Shown: positions 8,747-17,307 of the stretch, in pieces | Layout of the letters: every line of letters begins with the position of its first letter | How positions within the stretch are numbered: the first letter of the stretch is position 1 | Assembly: GCA_900552005.1 (NCBI GenBank) | Contig: URXU01000007.1 | Coordinates: forward strand, 1 to 64,000 | Reading direction: 5' to 3' | DNA from: an uncultured Phascolarctobacterium sp. | GTDB taxonomy: Bacteria > Bacillota > Negativicutes > Acidaminococcales > Acidaminococcaceae | Length of the DNA: 64,000 nt | The notes under the pieces: generated by a model | The model's input: the letters and a program-made list of their open reading frames with translations, nothing else | Told to the model about the DNA's origin: nothing | Databases searched by the model: none | Position numbers and translations under genes: made by a program

Positions 8747-9792
8747 TGAAGTTTAATAAATTGCTGGCTGGCCTGTGTGCCGGCCTGCTTTTCTGTGTCC
8801 AGAATATTGGCGAAACTGCTGTTCCCAATGATGTACCTAAAGATGTAAAATATCTTCTCGGGTTTTATTATGGAAATGGTGAAAATATTTTGCTGCGTGA
8901 AAATAACGGTGAAGTTGAGCTCTTATACCGTACCTTAGCAGCAGATAAATGTTTTGCCAAAGCTAATATTTTCCCTTTACAGAAAGATCATTTTGATTCT
9001 TATACTATGTATGAAGCCGGTCCGATCACCAGCGCTGAAGCTAATGTGAGCTTTGAACGGGATAAAGATGGATATGGAATAACCTGTAAAGTTGGTGGGC
9101 ATCGCTACAGCCGGTATTTTTTTGGCAGCGGAAGCGGTGAAAAAAGCAAACCGTTTCGTCTGGCGCCGGTAAGTGATTGGCAGGCTTTGCAAAAGGAAGC
9201 TGATAGTGCCGTTATGCCGCCAGCTTTGGCTGCCGGAAAGCAGGCGCAATTAGTTAATTTAAATGCGGTGCCTGGACTTAAACTGGAACCTATTTATGCC
9301 GGGGCTGATAATTGTTTTGGGCAGCCTCTATATGGGTCATCAAAAATGCTGCTGGCTTCTGAGGCAGCAGCAGCTTTGCAGCAAGTCAGCGCTGAGCTTA
9401 ATACATGGGGCTATGGATTGGTTATCTGGGATGCATATCGTCCGTGGGCCGTAAGTAAACTGGCTTATCTGGCTCTTCCTGCCGACAAGAAAACCATGCT
9501 GGAAGATCCTGATCAGAAGGGCAGCGTGCATAATACAGGTCTTGCTGTTGATGTAAGTTTATATAATCTGCAGACAGGCCAGATAGAAGAGATGATCAGC
9601 GGTTTTGATGAACCGTCTATGAGACAATACGCTGACTATGCAGGCGGAACTGAAAGACAGCGGTATTTACGTGATTTATTGCGTGAAATTATGGAAAAAC
9701 ATGGTTTTTCCGGGATTGAGATGGAATGGTGGCATTTTGAGTTTGGTGACTGCTCAAAATATGCGCATCTGAATATACCTATAGAAAAATGA
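8746..9792 (+). CDS. Secreted D-alanyl-D-alanine dipeptidase (VanX/DdpX, peptidase M15D)
   Basis: A protein of 348 residues that starts with a Sec-type signal (KLLAGLCAGLLFCVQNI), so the mature enzyme is probably periplasmic. The cysteine after LLF is not a good lipobox. Residues about 30-145 are an extra N-terminal domain that I do not recognise. The C-terminal part carries the M15D active site: SVHNTGLAVD gives zinc ligands H262 and D269, and EWWH gives catalytic E327 and ligand H330; WDAYRPW matches the conserved arginine motif. VanX and DdpX cleave D-Ala-D-Ala, the first as glycopeptide resistance and the second for D-Ala scavenging. No vanH or vanA lies nearby, which favours peptidoglycan turnover. 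Confidence 0.85.
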   Translation: MKFNKLLAGLCAGLLFCVQNIGETAVPNDVPKDVKYLLGFYYGNGENILLRENNGEVELLYRTLAADKCFAKANIFPLQKDHFDSYTMYEAGPITSAEANVSFERDKDGYGITCKVGGHRYSRYFFGSGSGEKSKPFRLAPVSDWQALQKEADSAVMPPALAAGKQAQLVNLNAVPGLKLEPIYAGADNCFGQPLYGSSKMLLASEAAAALQQVSAELNTWGYGLVIWDAYRPWAVSKLAYLALPADKKTMLEDPDQKGSVHNTGLAVDVSLYNLQTGQIEEMISGFDEPSMRQYADYAGGTERQRYLRDLLREIMEKHGFSGIEMEWWHFEFGDCSKYAHLNIPIEK

Positions 9793-9814
9793 AAAATTTA
9801 TTGAGGTGAGAATA

Positions 9815-10156
9815 ATGAACGTTTATGATTGTGCAAATGATTTGGCGAAAGCCATGCGTGAAAGCCATGAATTTAAAAAATTAAAAGAAGCTAACGATGT
9901 GTTGGCTAAAGACCAGGAAACCAAGAAACTGGTAGATGAGTTTTTGCAGTTAAATCAGGAAGCTGAAATTGCTAAATATCAGGGTCAGGAAGTACCGGCA
10001 GAAAAAACAGAAAAAATTAAAAATCTGTATAATCTGTTGGCGCTGAAAAGCGAGGCAATGGCTTATCTGAACGCGTTTATGCGTTTTCAGATGATGATGG
10101 CTGATATTACCAAATCAATTAATGATGTAGTAAAAGAAGTTATCGGTGAAAAATAA
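9815..10156 (+). CDS. YlbF/YmcA family protein
   Basis: A protein of 113 residues, almost wholly helical, with the pattern of the YlbF/YmcA (Com_YlbF) family. In Bacillus these small proteins form the Y-complex that aids RNase Y in mRNA maturation; rny itself is also encoded in this window. The ATG at 9815 is chosen because GAGGTGAG (9803-9810) is the RBS; an in-frame GTG at 9806 lies inside that RBS. The stop codon overlaps the murB ATG by one base (TAATG). Confidence 0.8.
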   Translation: MNVYDCANDLAKAMRESHEFKKLKEANDVLAKDQETKKLVDEFLQLNQEAEIAKYQGQEVPAEKTEKIKNLYNLLALKSEAMAYLNAFMRFQMMMADITKSINDVVKEVIGEK

Positions 10157-11067
10157 TGACAGGCCTTGATTTGCAGAAGCTTTTTGCCGGTTGTACCAAA
10201 AGACCATTGTTAATCAATGAGCCGATGAGCAGGCATACTTCTTTTCGTATTGGCGGACCGGCGGATTTTATGGCACTGCCGCAAAATGAGCAGGAACTGC
10301 GATTATTGCTGCAGCGTGCTGCTGACAACAAGGTTGACGTAACCTTGATTGGCAATGGTTCCAATCTTCTGGTACGCGATAAAGGCATACGTGGTTTAGT
10401 TATCAAGTTGGGCAATATGTTTAATGAAATCAGCGTTGCTGGCAGCAGCATAACTTTTGGCAGCGGGGTTTCTTTGGCTATGGCTTCTAAAAAAGCTGCA
10501 GACTGTTCATTGAGCGGACTGGAATTTGCCGTTGGCATACCTGGCAGTATCGGCGGTGCCGTATATATGAATGCCGGTGCATATGGCGGCGAAATGGCCA
10601 ATGTTGTCACTTCTGTGAGGGTTATGCAGCCCAATGGTGATGTAAGCGTGCTTAATGCTGATGATATGCAGTTTGGTTATCGCAAAACGGCTTTGCAAAA
10701 CAGCGGACTGATTGTAACCGCTGTTACTGTTGTTTTGCAGCCGGCGGAACAAGCTTTCATTCTGGAACAAATGGCTGATTTCAGTCAGCGGCGTATTAGT
10801 AAACAGCCTTTGGAGCTGCCCAGTGCAGGCAGTATGTTTAAGCGTCCTCCAGGATATTTTGCCGGTACGTTGATTGATCAGACCGGTCTCAAAGGTTATA
10901 CAGTTGGCGGCGCTCAGGTTTCCGTTAAGCATGCGGGCTTCGTGGTCAATACGGGTCATGCAACAGCTGCTGATGTGCTGCAGCTGATTAAAGATGTGCA
11001 GGAAAAAGTTTTTGCCGCTCATGGAGTAATGCTGCAGCCGGAAGTTCTGGTTATTGGCGAGGAGTAG
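10156..11067 (+). CDS. murB: UDP-N-acetylenolpyruvoylglucosamine reductase MurB
   Basis: A protein of 303 residues, the size of the Bacillus-like short (type II) MurB. It makes UDP-N-acetylmuramate from the enolpyruvyl precursor with NADPH and FAD, the second committed step of peptidoglycan synthesis in the cytoplasm. Visible motifs are the FAD-binding SFRIGGPADFM and NLLVRDKGIRG, GIPGSIGGAVYMNAGAYGGE, and the catalytic serine in SAGSMFKRP, with a final Glu in LQPEV. It ends the chain of overlapping genes that begins with the response regulator and is followed by a strong terminator. Confidence 0.95.
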   Translation: MTGLDLQKLFAGCTKRPLLINEPMSRHTSFRIGGPADFMALPQNEQELRLLLQRAADNKVDVTLIGNGSNLLVRDKGIRGLVIKLGNMFNEISVAGSSITFGSGVSLAMASKKAADCSLSGLEFAVGIPGSIGGAVYMNAGAYGGEMANVVTSVRVMQPNGDVSVLNADDMQFGYRKTALQNSGLIVTAVTVVLQPAEQAFILEQMADFSQRRISKQPLELPSAGSMFKRPPGYFAGTLIDQTGLKGYTVGGAQVSVKHAGFVVNTGHATAADVLQLIKDVQEKVFAAHGVMLQPEVLVIGEE

Positions 11068-11074
11068 CATAGTG

Positions 11075-11120
11075 AATAAACCCGACGGGTAGAAGATTCT
11101 ATACCAACGGGTTTATTTTT
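11075..11120 (+). terminator. Terminator of the response regulator-murB operon
   Basis: The arms AATAAACCCG and CGGGTTTATT enclose a 20-base loop and are followed by TTTT. A second inner pairing (CGGGT with ACCAACGG) may stack within the loop. Confidence 0.75.
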
Positions 11121-11134
11121 ATGATGAAATAAGA

Positions 11135-11163
11135 TTGACTGTTGAGTCAGATAAGCTTAGAAT
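11135..11163 (+). promoter_or_regulatory. Promoter of the unknown gene at 11193
   Basis: TTGACT and TAGAAT are separated by exactly 17 bp and lie 30 bases before the start codon. Confidence 0.65.
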
Positions 11164-11192
11164 AAATATATAATGACCATAGAGGTGTGATA

Positions 11193-11585
11193 ATGGACAG
11201 AGAATTAATGAATGAGCAGGAAATTCATGAATTCGGATTGCAGGTACTTATTCAGTATTTGGAAAATAAGGGATATCAGGTCGAATTTGCGCAGCCGGAC
11301 AGAAACAGTCTGCCCCATGTTATAGCTAAACAGGGGGAGCAATTAATTTTTATTTTAGCTGCGACAGACGTCTATCCCCATAAAGGTAAGATTAGTGATA
11401 CGGATAAAGCCGCACTGCTGGAACATGCCAAAAAGTTTGCGGCTCAGTCGGCATGTGCCTATTTAGGGCTTGCTAATGCGGAAGGTGTAGAGAAAAAAGA
11501 CAAGGCATTGATTTCCAAAGCCTATAAGGATGCTCGCTATATGACTGATTTCAGCGGTTTGGAATTCATTTGTTTTGAAGACTGA
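11193..11585 (+). CDS. Conserved hypothetical protein
   Basis: A cytoplasmic protein of 130 residues that I cannot name. It begins MDRELMNEQEIHEFGLQVL; a helix followed by a beta hairpin, including PHVIAKQGEQLIFILAAT, resembles the core of the PD-(D/E)XK nuclease fold, where that strand would normally read D-x(n)-E-x-K. Here the E-x-K is replaced by ILAAT, so nuclease activity is unlikely if the resemblance is real. The ATG at 11193 follows AGAGGTG; a GTG at 11187 lies inside the RBS. It shares a transcript with the nitroreductase that starts 11 bases downstream. Confidence 0.7.
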   Translation: MDRELMNEQEIHEFGLQVLIQYLENKGYQVEFAQPDRNSLPHVIAKQGEQLIFILAATDVYPHKGKISDTDKAALLEHAKKFAAQSACAYLGLANAEGVEKKDKALISKAYKDARYMTDFSGLEFICFED

Positions 11586-11596
11586 GGTGTTTTATA

Positions 11597-12406
11597 GTGG
11601 ATTTATTGCAGGTTAATCAGGAAAAATGTTTGAAATGTGGTATTTGTGTTGAGTGTTGTCCGTCCTGTATTTTAACGATGGGCGAAAATGGACCGGAATG
11701 TCATTTTGATCGTGGCTGTATGAGCTGCGGCCATTGTGTCGCAGTTTGTCCGGTTGGGGCGTTGGATAATAAGTATACTCCGCTGGATAAGCAGCGGGAA
11801 GTAACAAAACCCATGCTGGATGCTGACAGCGCGTATGAGTTTTTGCGTATGCGCAGAAGTATTCGCGTCTTTAAAGATGCAGTTCCTACTCAGGAAGAAA
11901 TCACCCGTTTGTTGGATATTTGCCGTTATGCGCCTACCGCCGGCAATTCGCAGGGCATGTACTATATCGTTATCAGCGATAAAGAAAAAATCAAGGCTAT
12001 TGCTGATGTTGTTGCTGACTGGATGGAGGAAGAAGTGGCTGCCGGTACGGAAAATAAACGTTACTTTATGACCGTGCTGCGTGCTTATCGTGAACGCGGA
12101 CAGGATATTATTGCCCGCCATGCTCCCGTATTGGTATTTGCACTGGCAAGAAGATTGAATGTTACCGGCGTCAGCAACGCTGAACAATGCTGGGCTTATG
12201 CTGAGTTGTTTGCGCCAACCATAGGACTTGGAACTACGATTGCCGGTTTTATTCAGTCCTGCGGTATTGCGGGCTATAAGCCGTTATTGGATTTAATTAA
12301 CATACCACCCAAACATAAGATTGCCGGTACGCTGATGCTGGGCTACCCTAAATATAAATTCCGCCGCATGCCGGAACGTCAGCATTTAAAAGTTGAATTT
12401 CAGTAA
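11597..12406 (+). CDS. Nitroreductase fused to a two-[4Fe-4S] ferredoxin domain
   Basis: A protein of 269 residues. The N-terminal 60 residues hold two ferredoxin clusters (CLKCGICVECCPSC and CMSCGHCVAVCP). From about 75 on is an FMN-dependent nitroreductase domain, with the FMN-binding RRSIRVFKD and RYAPTAGNSQ motifs. Such fusions pass electrons from ferredoxin-type clusters to FMN and are common in anaerobes; the physiological substrate is unknown. The start is GTG (position 11597) after GAGGTG. A strong terminator follows. Confidence 0.88.
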   Translation: MDLLQVNQEKCLKCGICVECCPSCILTMGENGPECHFDRGCMSCGHCVAVCPVGALDNKYTPLDKQREVTKPMLDADSAYEFLRMRRSIRVFKDAVPTQEEITRLLDICRYAPTAGNSQGMYYIVISDKEKIKAIADVVADWMEEEVAAGTENKRYFMTVLRAYRERGQDIIARHAPVLVFALARRLNVTGVSNAEQCWAYAELFAPTIGLGTTIAGFIQSCGIAGYKPLLDLINIPPKHKIAGTLMLGYPKYKFRRMPERQHLKVEFQ

Positions 12407-12411
12407 ATAAT

Positions 12412-12445
12412 AAAACGCTGTCAGATTATTTCTGACAGCGTTTTT
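12412..12445 (+). terminator. Terminator after the nitroreductase gene
   Basis: A perfect 14-bp stem, AAAACGCTGTCAGA with its complement, and a short loop, followed by a T tract. Confidence 0.88.
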
Positions 12446-12510
12446 CGTTAGGTCATATTGACAGCAGGATGTATTATCGTTACTCTTGGATTAAAAGGAG
12501 CTGAAGGGTC

Positions 12511-13269
12511 ATGTTATATATCCAGAAAATTATAGCAGCGCTAATTTTGCCGCCGGGAATTTTTATTTTGTCTTTATTGCTGCTGTCATTATATATGTTC
12601 AGCCACAGAAGCAAAGGCAGGTATTTGGCGGCCTTGCTGACAGTAATTTTATATTTATGTTCTACTAACCTGGTGGCAGGAATGCTGATGTGTCCTTTGG
12701 AAAGAACAAAGCCAGCTGATGTAACCAGGGCCGATGTGATTTTAGTTTTGGGTGGAGGTGCAGTGAGTAAAGGTGACATCTTAAATCCGGACGGCAGTCT
12801 TGGCGGGTTTTCAGCTAACAGATTACTTACGGCTGCTCAGCTGCAGCATAAGCTGCGGGTTCCCATTTTGATTACGGGAGGACAAGTCTTTGCGCAGTCC
12901 GGTAATGAAGCCCGTATTTGCAGATCGGTCTTAAAAAATTTGGGTGTGGACGATAAGATGATTATTACGGAAGAGCAGGCTAAAAATACGGCAGAAAATT
13001 CCATTAAGGCTCTGGCGATTTGCAGGCAGTATGGGTTTAAGAAGATAGCTCTGGTAACATCCGCCTTTCATATGCGCCGCAGCATGGTAAATTTTACTTT
13101 GGCAGATAATGAACAGTTTTTTATTTTGCTGCCTTATCCCTGTGATTATCAATGTGGCAATCAGCCGGCAGTGGATCTGTTCAGTTTTGTTCCGCAGCAG
13201 GACGCGCTTAATATGAGTTATCTTGCGCTGCATGAATATTTGGGATTAGCGGCTAAACAAATTTTGTAA
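12511..13269 (+). CDS. YdcF/ElyC family membrane protein (DUF218)
   Basis: A protein of 252 residues with two N-terminal membrane helices (about 5-30 and 36-58) and a DUF218 domain that should face the periplasm. Visible DUF218 motifs are DVILVLGGGAVSKG, ILITGGQ, AKNTAENS and VTSAFHMRRS. ElyC and SanA-like homologues in Enterobacteria affect envelope integrity and lipid-carrier use for peptidoglycan; a similar envelope role is inference here. The start is ATG after AGGAGCTGAAGG. A TTGACA (12458-12463) lies upstream, but there is no well-spaced -10. Confidence 0.82.
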   Translation: MLYIQKIIAALILPPGIFILSLLLLSLYMFSHRSKGRYLAALLTVILYLCSTNLVAGMLMCPLERTKPADVTRADVILVLGGGAVSKGDILNPDGSLGGFSANRLLTAAQLQHKLRVPILITGGQVFAQSGNEARICRSVLKNLGVDDKMIITEEQAKNTAENSIKALAICRQYGFKKIALVTSAFHMRRSMVNFTLADNEQFFILLPYPCDYQCGNQPAVDLFSFVPQQDALNMSYLALHEYLGLAAKQIL

Positions 13270-13274
13270 AGTAA

Positions 13275-13316
13275 TGAAAAAAGCTCAGTCCGTATATTTG
13301 GGACTGAGCATTTTTT
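13275..13316. terminator. Bidirectional terminator between ydcF-like gene and rqcH
   Basis: A 9-bp perfect stem (GCTCAGTCC and GGACTGAGC) has an A tract on its left and a T tract on its right, and so can end transcripts from both convergent genes. Confidence 0.85.
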
Positions 13317-13324
13317 ATGCTAAT

Positions 13325-15055
13325 TTATTTATGTAATAAGTTTTGCAGCTGTGATACATCAGGTGTGGTAAAATAAGTGGTCTGATTAGTAAAAATAACA
13401 AATCCTGGTTTACTGCCGCTGGGCTTTTTGACAAATTTACGTTGAGTGCAATCAACAGGAACATTGCTGCCGCTGCGGGCTTTGCTGAAATATGCTGCCA
13501 GCTGTACCGCTATGTTAATGTCCTGTGCATCGGGTTCAGGCAGGGATGTTTTTAAGATAACATGGGAACCGGGAATGTTTTTGGTATGGAACCAGAGGTC
13601 GCGCGGTTCACCGATATGAAAAGTGACAAAATCATTCTGACGATTATTTCTGCCAATATAAATATCAGCCGCTTCATGCAGTCTGATATGCAGGGGCTGA
13701 GGTTTGCTGCCGTTGATTTTAGCTTTCTTTTTGGTGGCTTTCAGAAGGCCGCAGAAAGTCATTTCCTGAGCTATTTCTTCCACTTCGGTTTTGGTTGCCG
13801 CGGTGAGCAGAGAGGCTTCGAGACTGCCCAGGTAGATGAGCATATCTTCTGTTGCTTTTATCTGCTGACTGATTTCAGTCTGAGCACGTTTATATTTATT
13901 ATAACGTTTATAATAGAATTGAGCGTTTTCCACAGGCGTAAGCTCAGGAGCAAGGTTGATGGTTAAAGGTTGATTGTCATAGATATTATTTAATTGTACC
14001 GTGCTTTGTCCTTTTTGCAGCCGGTAAATATTGGCCATTAATGTATCGGCGCAGATTTTTTGTTCTTCGGCATTTTGCGCTGTCTGAAGATCCGCATGCA
14101 AGGCCTGCAGCTTTTTCTGCTGCCTGCTGATTTCAGCAGCAGTGATTTTTTGCAGCTGCTCATGCTGGGGCAGCTGAACAGGCCGCAGACTGGCGGCAAA
14201 ATTAATGGCGGCATTGATATCCGTAAACTCGCGTATAGCAAGATTATCAGTGACGGCAGGCGGCAAAACGGAAATAGTTTTAACTTGATTGACTTTGTTA
14301 ATCAGAGCATATACTTTTTCGGGCTGGGCGATTATGTTCTGCAGCTGCTTAATCTGGCCGGTCAGCTGGGCTTTTGCCGTTTCGTTGAGAGCTATTTGCT
14401 GCGGCAGAATATCTGCTGCTGCCAGCAGTGCCTGAGCCGTATTTTTGCCGATGCCGGTGGTGCCGCTGATCAGAGCCTGCAAAATATTGGCCGTATGCAA
14501 ACCGGTAATGTGTTCGGTAATATCAGCAGGTGCGTCAGCAAGTAAATCGCAACCGTCCTGCGGAGGCGGTGCAATATAGGCTTTGCCCGGCAGAACAGTT
14601 CGATAGCTGTTTTGCAGTGCGCTTACATGGCGCAGGCTGTCAACAATCTGCCCGTCCTGAGTAAGAATAATATTGCTGTTTTTGCCGGCCAATTCAAAAA
14701 TGAGCTTTTTAGTGACAATCTTGCTGGCAGAGCCCAGAAGATCAATTTCAAAGGTAATCACGCGGTCAAGTCCGCTTTGAGTAATCTTAGTGATGCGGCC
14801 TTCCTCCAGATGCTTGCGTAGCAGCATGCAGAAGGCAGGAGGCGTATCAGGATTTTCCGGCAGCTGTTTTGGCAGATAGATAGCAGGTCCGCAGCCGCCC
14901 AAATCTGCAAGCACCGGTAAAGAAACATAATCCTTTTTGACCAGTAAGAGCAATGAATGGGGCGTGGGCATAGTTATCTTATAAATTTTGCTGCCTAAAA
15001 GTGTTTTATTAAGATAATCAGTAAGTAAACGTAATGTTAAACCTTCTAAATTCAT
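13325..15055 (-). CDS. rqcH: NFACT family protein, Rqc2 homologue RqcH
   Basis: A protein of 576 residues with NFACT-N (about 1-130), a helix-hairpin-helix stretch near 200 (GTTGIGKNTAQALL), long coiled-coil arms in the middle (about 270-430) and the NFACT-R domain in the C-terminal third, with NDFVTFHIGEPRDLWFHTKN and the SHVILK motif. RqcH binds the 50S subunit carrying peptidyl-tRNA and adds C-terminal alanine tails that mark stalled nascent chains for degradation. Older annotation calls it fibronectin-binding protein. It is the only minus-strand gene in the 5-40 kb core. The RBS AAGGAG lies 7 bases before the ATG. Confidence 0.9.
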   Translation of the reverse strand: MNLEGLTLRLLTDYLNKTLLGSKIYKITMPTPHSLLLLVKKDYVSLPVLADLGGCGPAIYLPKQLPENPDTPPAFCMLLRKHLEEGRITKITQSGLDRVITFEIDLLGSASKIVTKKLIFELAGKNSNIILTQDGQIVDSLRHVSALQNSYRTVLPGKAYIAPPPQDGCDLLADAPADITEHITGLHTANILQALISGTTGIGKNTAQALLAAADILPQQIALNETAKAQLTGQIKQLQNIIAQPEKVYALINKVNQVKTISVLPPAVTDNLAIREFTDINAAINFAASLRPVQLPQHEQLQKITAAEISRQQKKLQALHADLQTAQNAEEQKICADTLMANIYRLQKGQSTVQLNNIYDNQPLTINLAPELTPVENAQFYYKRYNKYKRAQTEISQQIKATEDMLIYLGSLEASLLTAATKTEVEEIAQEMTFCGLLKATKKKAKINGSKPQPLHIRLHEAADIYIGRNNRQNDFVTFHIGEPRDLWFHTKNIPGSHVILKTSLPEPDAQDINIAVQLAAYFSKARSGSNVPVDCTQRKFVKKPSGSKPGFVIFTNQTTYFTTPDVSQLQNLLHK

Positions 15056-15082
15056 GGTAAACTCCTTTTATTTAATAATTAT

Positions 15083-15091
15083 ATTATAACA
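15083..15091 (-). promoter_or_regulatory. Extended -10 promoter of rqcH
   Basis: Read on the minus strand this is TGTTATAAT followed by ATAATT, identical to the word in front of trmK, def and others, and about 28 bases upstream of the rqcH start. Confidence 0.65.
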
Positions 15092-15179
15092 AAGCTGCGC
15101 AAAAATGTTAGCCAATAGCCAGAATAAGAAAGAAAAAATGAGCTTAACCGGAAAAAACTCTGAAAAAAGCTGAAAAATA

Positions 15180-15188
15180 TGGTATAAT
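15180..15188 (+). promoter_or_regulatory. Extended -10 promoter of the yicC operon
   Basis: TGGTATAAT followed by ATATG, about 77 bases upstream of yicC, divergent from the rqcH promoter. Confidence 0.6.
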
Positions 15189-15264
15189 ATATGTTCAAGA
15201 TAAGTCAGGTTCATTTTTCATGAATAGAGTGGAAATTTCCTTGATAGAAGTGAGGAGGAGTTCT

Positions 15265-16164
15265 GTGCTGAAAAGTATGACCGGTTTTGGTCGTGGAGAA
15301 TACGAAGACAGTGATTTTTCTATTACGGTAGAAATGAAAGCTGTAAATCATCGTTATAATGAGGTATCAATAAGATTACCGCGGTTTTTGAATCCTTTGG
15401 AAGACAGAATCCGCAAAACAATTTTAAAAACAATTAGCCGCGGACGCATTGATGTTTTTATTACGGCCGATTATGCCAGCAGCGAAAATTGTACGCTGAA
15501 GGTTGACGGCAAGCTGGCCGCAGCCTATCATCAGGCTTTGCGGGAAATAGGCACTGCTATCGGTGCAAGTGATATCGGCATCAATACGGCTGCTGAAGTT
15601 ATGTATCTGGCTCGCTGTCAGGACGTTATCAATGTCAAGGAAGGCTTTTTTGATGTGGAAAGTGTTTGGCCGAAGGTTGAACAGGCCGTAGCAATGGCAG
15701 TGGACAATCTCGTAAAAATGAGAATTACGGAAGGCAGCAATATTTACGGAGATTTTATTTATCGCGCGGATTTGATTGCAGCTAAACTTGCACAAATTGA
15801 AGAACGGTCACCGCAAGTAGTAGCTGAGTATCAGACTAAGCTTACAGAACGGCTGAACGGACTTTTGGCTGAACATAATATTACGGTGGAACCGGAAAGA
15901 ATTTTGCAGGAAGTGGCCATTTTTGCTGACCGTGCAAGCATCACGGAAGAAATAGTACGCTTAAAGAGTCATATTAAACAGTTCAAGCAGATTATTGCTT
16001 CCGATCAGCCGGTAGGACGCAAACTGGACTTTTTGATTCAGGAATTTAACCGTGAGGCCAATACTATTGCTTCTAAAGCCAATGATTATACTTTGGCTCA
16101 GATTGTGGTTGAAATCAAGGCGGAAATTGAGAAAATCAGAGAACAGATTCAAAACATTGAATAG
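15265..16164 (+). CDS. yicC: YicC/YloC family endoribonuclease
   Basis: A protein of 299 residues. The N terminus LKSMTGFGRGEY and the C-terminal DUF1732 region with KLDFLIQEFNREANTIASKA are the signature of the YicC/YloC family, recently shown to be endoribonucleases active on small RNAs. The start is taken as GTG at 15265, which follows GAGGAGG (15252-15258) and gives the family's usual N terminus; an ATG 45 bases upstream lacks an RBS. It leads the yicC-remA-gmk-rpoZ-coaBC operon found across the Firmicutes. Confidence 0.9.
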   Translation: MLKSMTGFGRGEYEDSDFSITVEMKAVNHRYNEVSIRLPRFLNPLEDRIRKTILKTISRGRIDVFITADYASSENCTLKVDGKLAAAYHQALREIGTAIGASDIGINTAAEVMYLARCQDVINVKEGFFDVESVWPKVEQAVAMAVDNLVKMRITEGSNIYGDFIYRADLIAAKLAQIEERSPQVVAEYQTKLTERLNGLLAEHNITVEPERILQEVAIFADRASITEEIVRLKSHIKQFKQIIASDQPVGRKLDFLIQEFNREANTIASKANDYTLAQIVVEIKAEIEKIREQIQNIE

Positions 16165-16181
16165 CGGGAGGATTTTCGTTT

Positions 16182-16442
16182 ATGGATATTAAGCTTATAA
16201 ATATTGGATTTGGCAATATAGTTGCTGCTAACCGGATTATTTCTATTATCAGTCCGGAATCTGCGCCGATTAAACGTATTATCCAGGAAGCCCGCGATAA
16301 GGGTATGCTGATAGATGCGACTTATGGCAGAAGAACCCGTGCCGTTGTTGTTGCCGACAGCGGACATATTATTCTTTCGGCAGTACAGCCGGAGACTGTA
16401 GCTAATCGTCTGATTCAGACTGACGATGAAGATGAAGAGTAA
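16182..16442 (+). CDS. remA: RemA-like DNA-binding regulator (DUF370, YlzA)
   Basis: A protein of 86 residues that begins MDIKLINIGFGNIVAANRI, characteristic of RemA. In Bacillus RemA is an oligomeric DNA-binding protein that activates biofilm matrix and osmoprotection genes. Here its position between yicC and gmk matches the conserved Firmicute order. The target genes in this organism are unknown. The RBS GGGAGG lies 12 bases upstream of the ATG. Confidence 0.92.
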   Translation: MDIKLINIGFGNIVAANRIISIISPESAPIKRIIQEARDKGMLIDATYGRRTRAVVVADSGHIILSAVQPETVANRLIQTDDEDEE

Positions 16443-16455
16443 GCAGGAGGAAAAC

Positions 16456-17079
16456 ATGGAAAAGACCGTTAAACCGCAGGGGGTGCTGCTGGTAGTTTCC
16501 GGACCGTCAGGTGCGGGTAAAGGTACCATCTGTCAAATATTGCGTGACAAATTGCCTGAGTTAGGTTATTCTGTATCTGTTACTACACGGCAGCCGCGTG
16601 TAGGTGAAACAGATGGCGTTAACTATTTTTTTAAAACAGTGGAGCAGGTTAAGGAAATGATTGCCAAAGATCAGCTTTTGGAATATGCTGAGGTATACGG
16701 CAATTATTACGGTACGCCAAGACAGTATGTTATGGATTTGCTGAATGCCGGCAAAGACGTACTCCTGGAAATTGATATTCAGGGAGCCTTGCAGATAAAA
16801 AAACGTTTTCCGGAAGGAGTATTTGTTTTCATAGTACCGCCTTCTTTGGATGAACTTTCAGCCAGAATTTATAAACGCGGCACCGACAGTGAAGATGTTA
16901 TCCAGCGCCGCATGGCTTCTGCTGCCAGCGAACTGACTTATGCAGCAGAATATGATTATATTATTGTAAATGATATTGCGGAAAAAGCCGCAAATAAAAT
17001 TCTGACAATCATGGATGCTGAACGCTATCGTGTGGCCAGAACCTACTTTATAATTGATAAGATATGCAACAATAAGTAA
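16456..17079 (+). CDS. gmk: Guanylate kinase
   Basis: A protein of 207 residues with the P-loop GPSGAGKGT near the N terminus, the GMP-binding SVTTRQPRVGE and GVNYFF motifs, and LLEIDIQGA. It phosphorylates GMP to GDP with ATP in the cytoplasm. The start is the ATG at 16456 after AGGAGG; upstream in-frame ATGs overlap the end of remA and have no RBS. Confidence 0.95.
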   Translation: MEKTVKPQGVLLVVSGPSGAGKGTICQILRDKLPELGYSVSVTTRQPRVGETDGVNYFFKTVEQVKEMIAKDQLLEYAEVYGNYYGTPRQYVMDLLNAGKDVLLEIDIQGALQIKKRFPEGVFVFIVPPSLDELSARIYKRGTDSEDVIQRRMASAASELTYAAEYDYIIVNDIAEKAANKILTIMDAERYRVARTYFIIDKICNNK

Positions 17080-17094
17080 AGGAGTGATTGTATA

Positions 17095-17289
17095 ATGTCT
17101 ATGGTTAATCCTTCCATTGATTATTTAGCAGAAAAAGTTGACAGCAAGTATACCTTGGTTATTCTGGCAGCTAAACGCGCACGTGAACTGACCGTACCTG
17201 GTGTTAACGCTGCAGAAAAAGAAGTAAGTACCGCACTGAAAGAAATTGCCAAGGACGTAATTACTTACGAACGTACGAAGAACGTTTAA
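17095..17289 (+). CDS. rpoZ: RNA polymerase omega subunit
   Basis: A protein of 64 residues of the Firmicute omega family, with VNPSIDYLAEKVDSKYTLV at the N terminus and AAKRARELT in the conserved helix. Omega assists assembly of the beta-prime subunit of RNA polymerase. It is placed between gmk and coaBC as in Bacillus. The RBS AAGGAGTG precedes the ATG. Confidence 0.93.
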   Translation: MSMVNPSIDYLAEKVDSKYTLVILAAKRARELTVPGVNAAEKEVSTALKEIAKDVITYERTKNV

Positions 17290-17307
17290 TTATAGGAGGA
17301 CACAATT

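Noticed and set aside
5200..9792. Two-component system followed by a VanX-type gene as a glycopeptide resistance cluster (vanRS-vanX)
   Set aside because: No vanH or vanA/vanB ligase is near, the dipeptidase is secreted and two unrelated genes lie between. Ordinary wall turnover explains it better.
13562..14545. Plus-strand open frames opposite rqcH
   Set aside because: They are shadows of the rqcH coding strand, with no RBS or recognisable domains.
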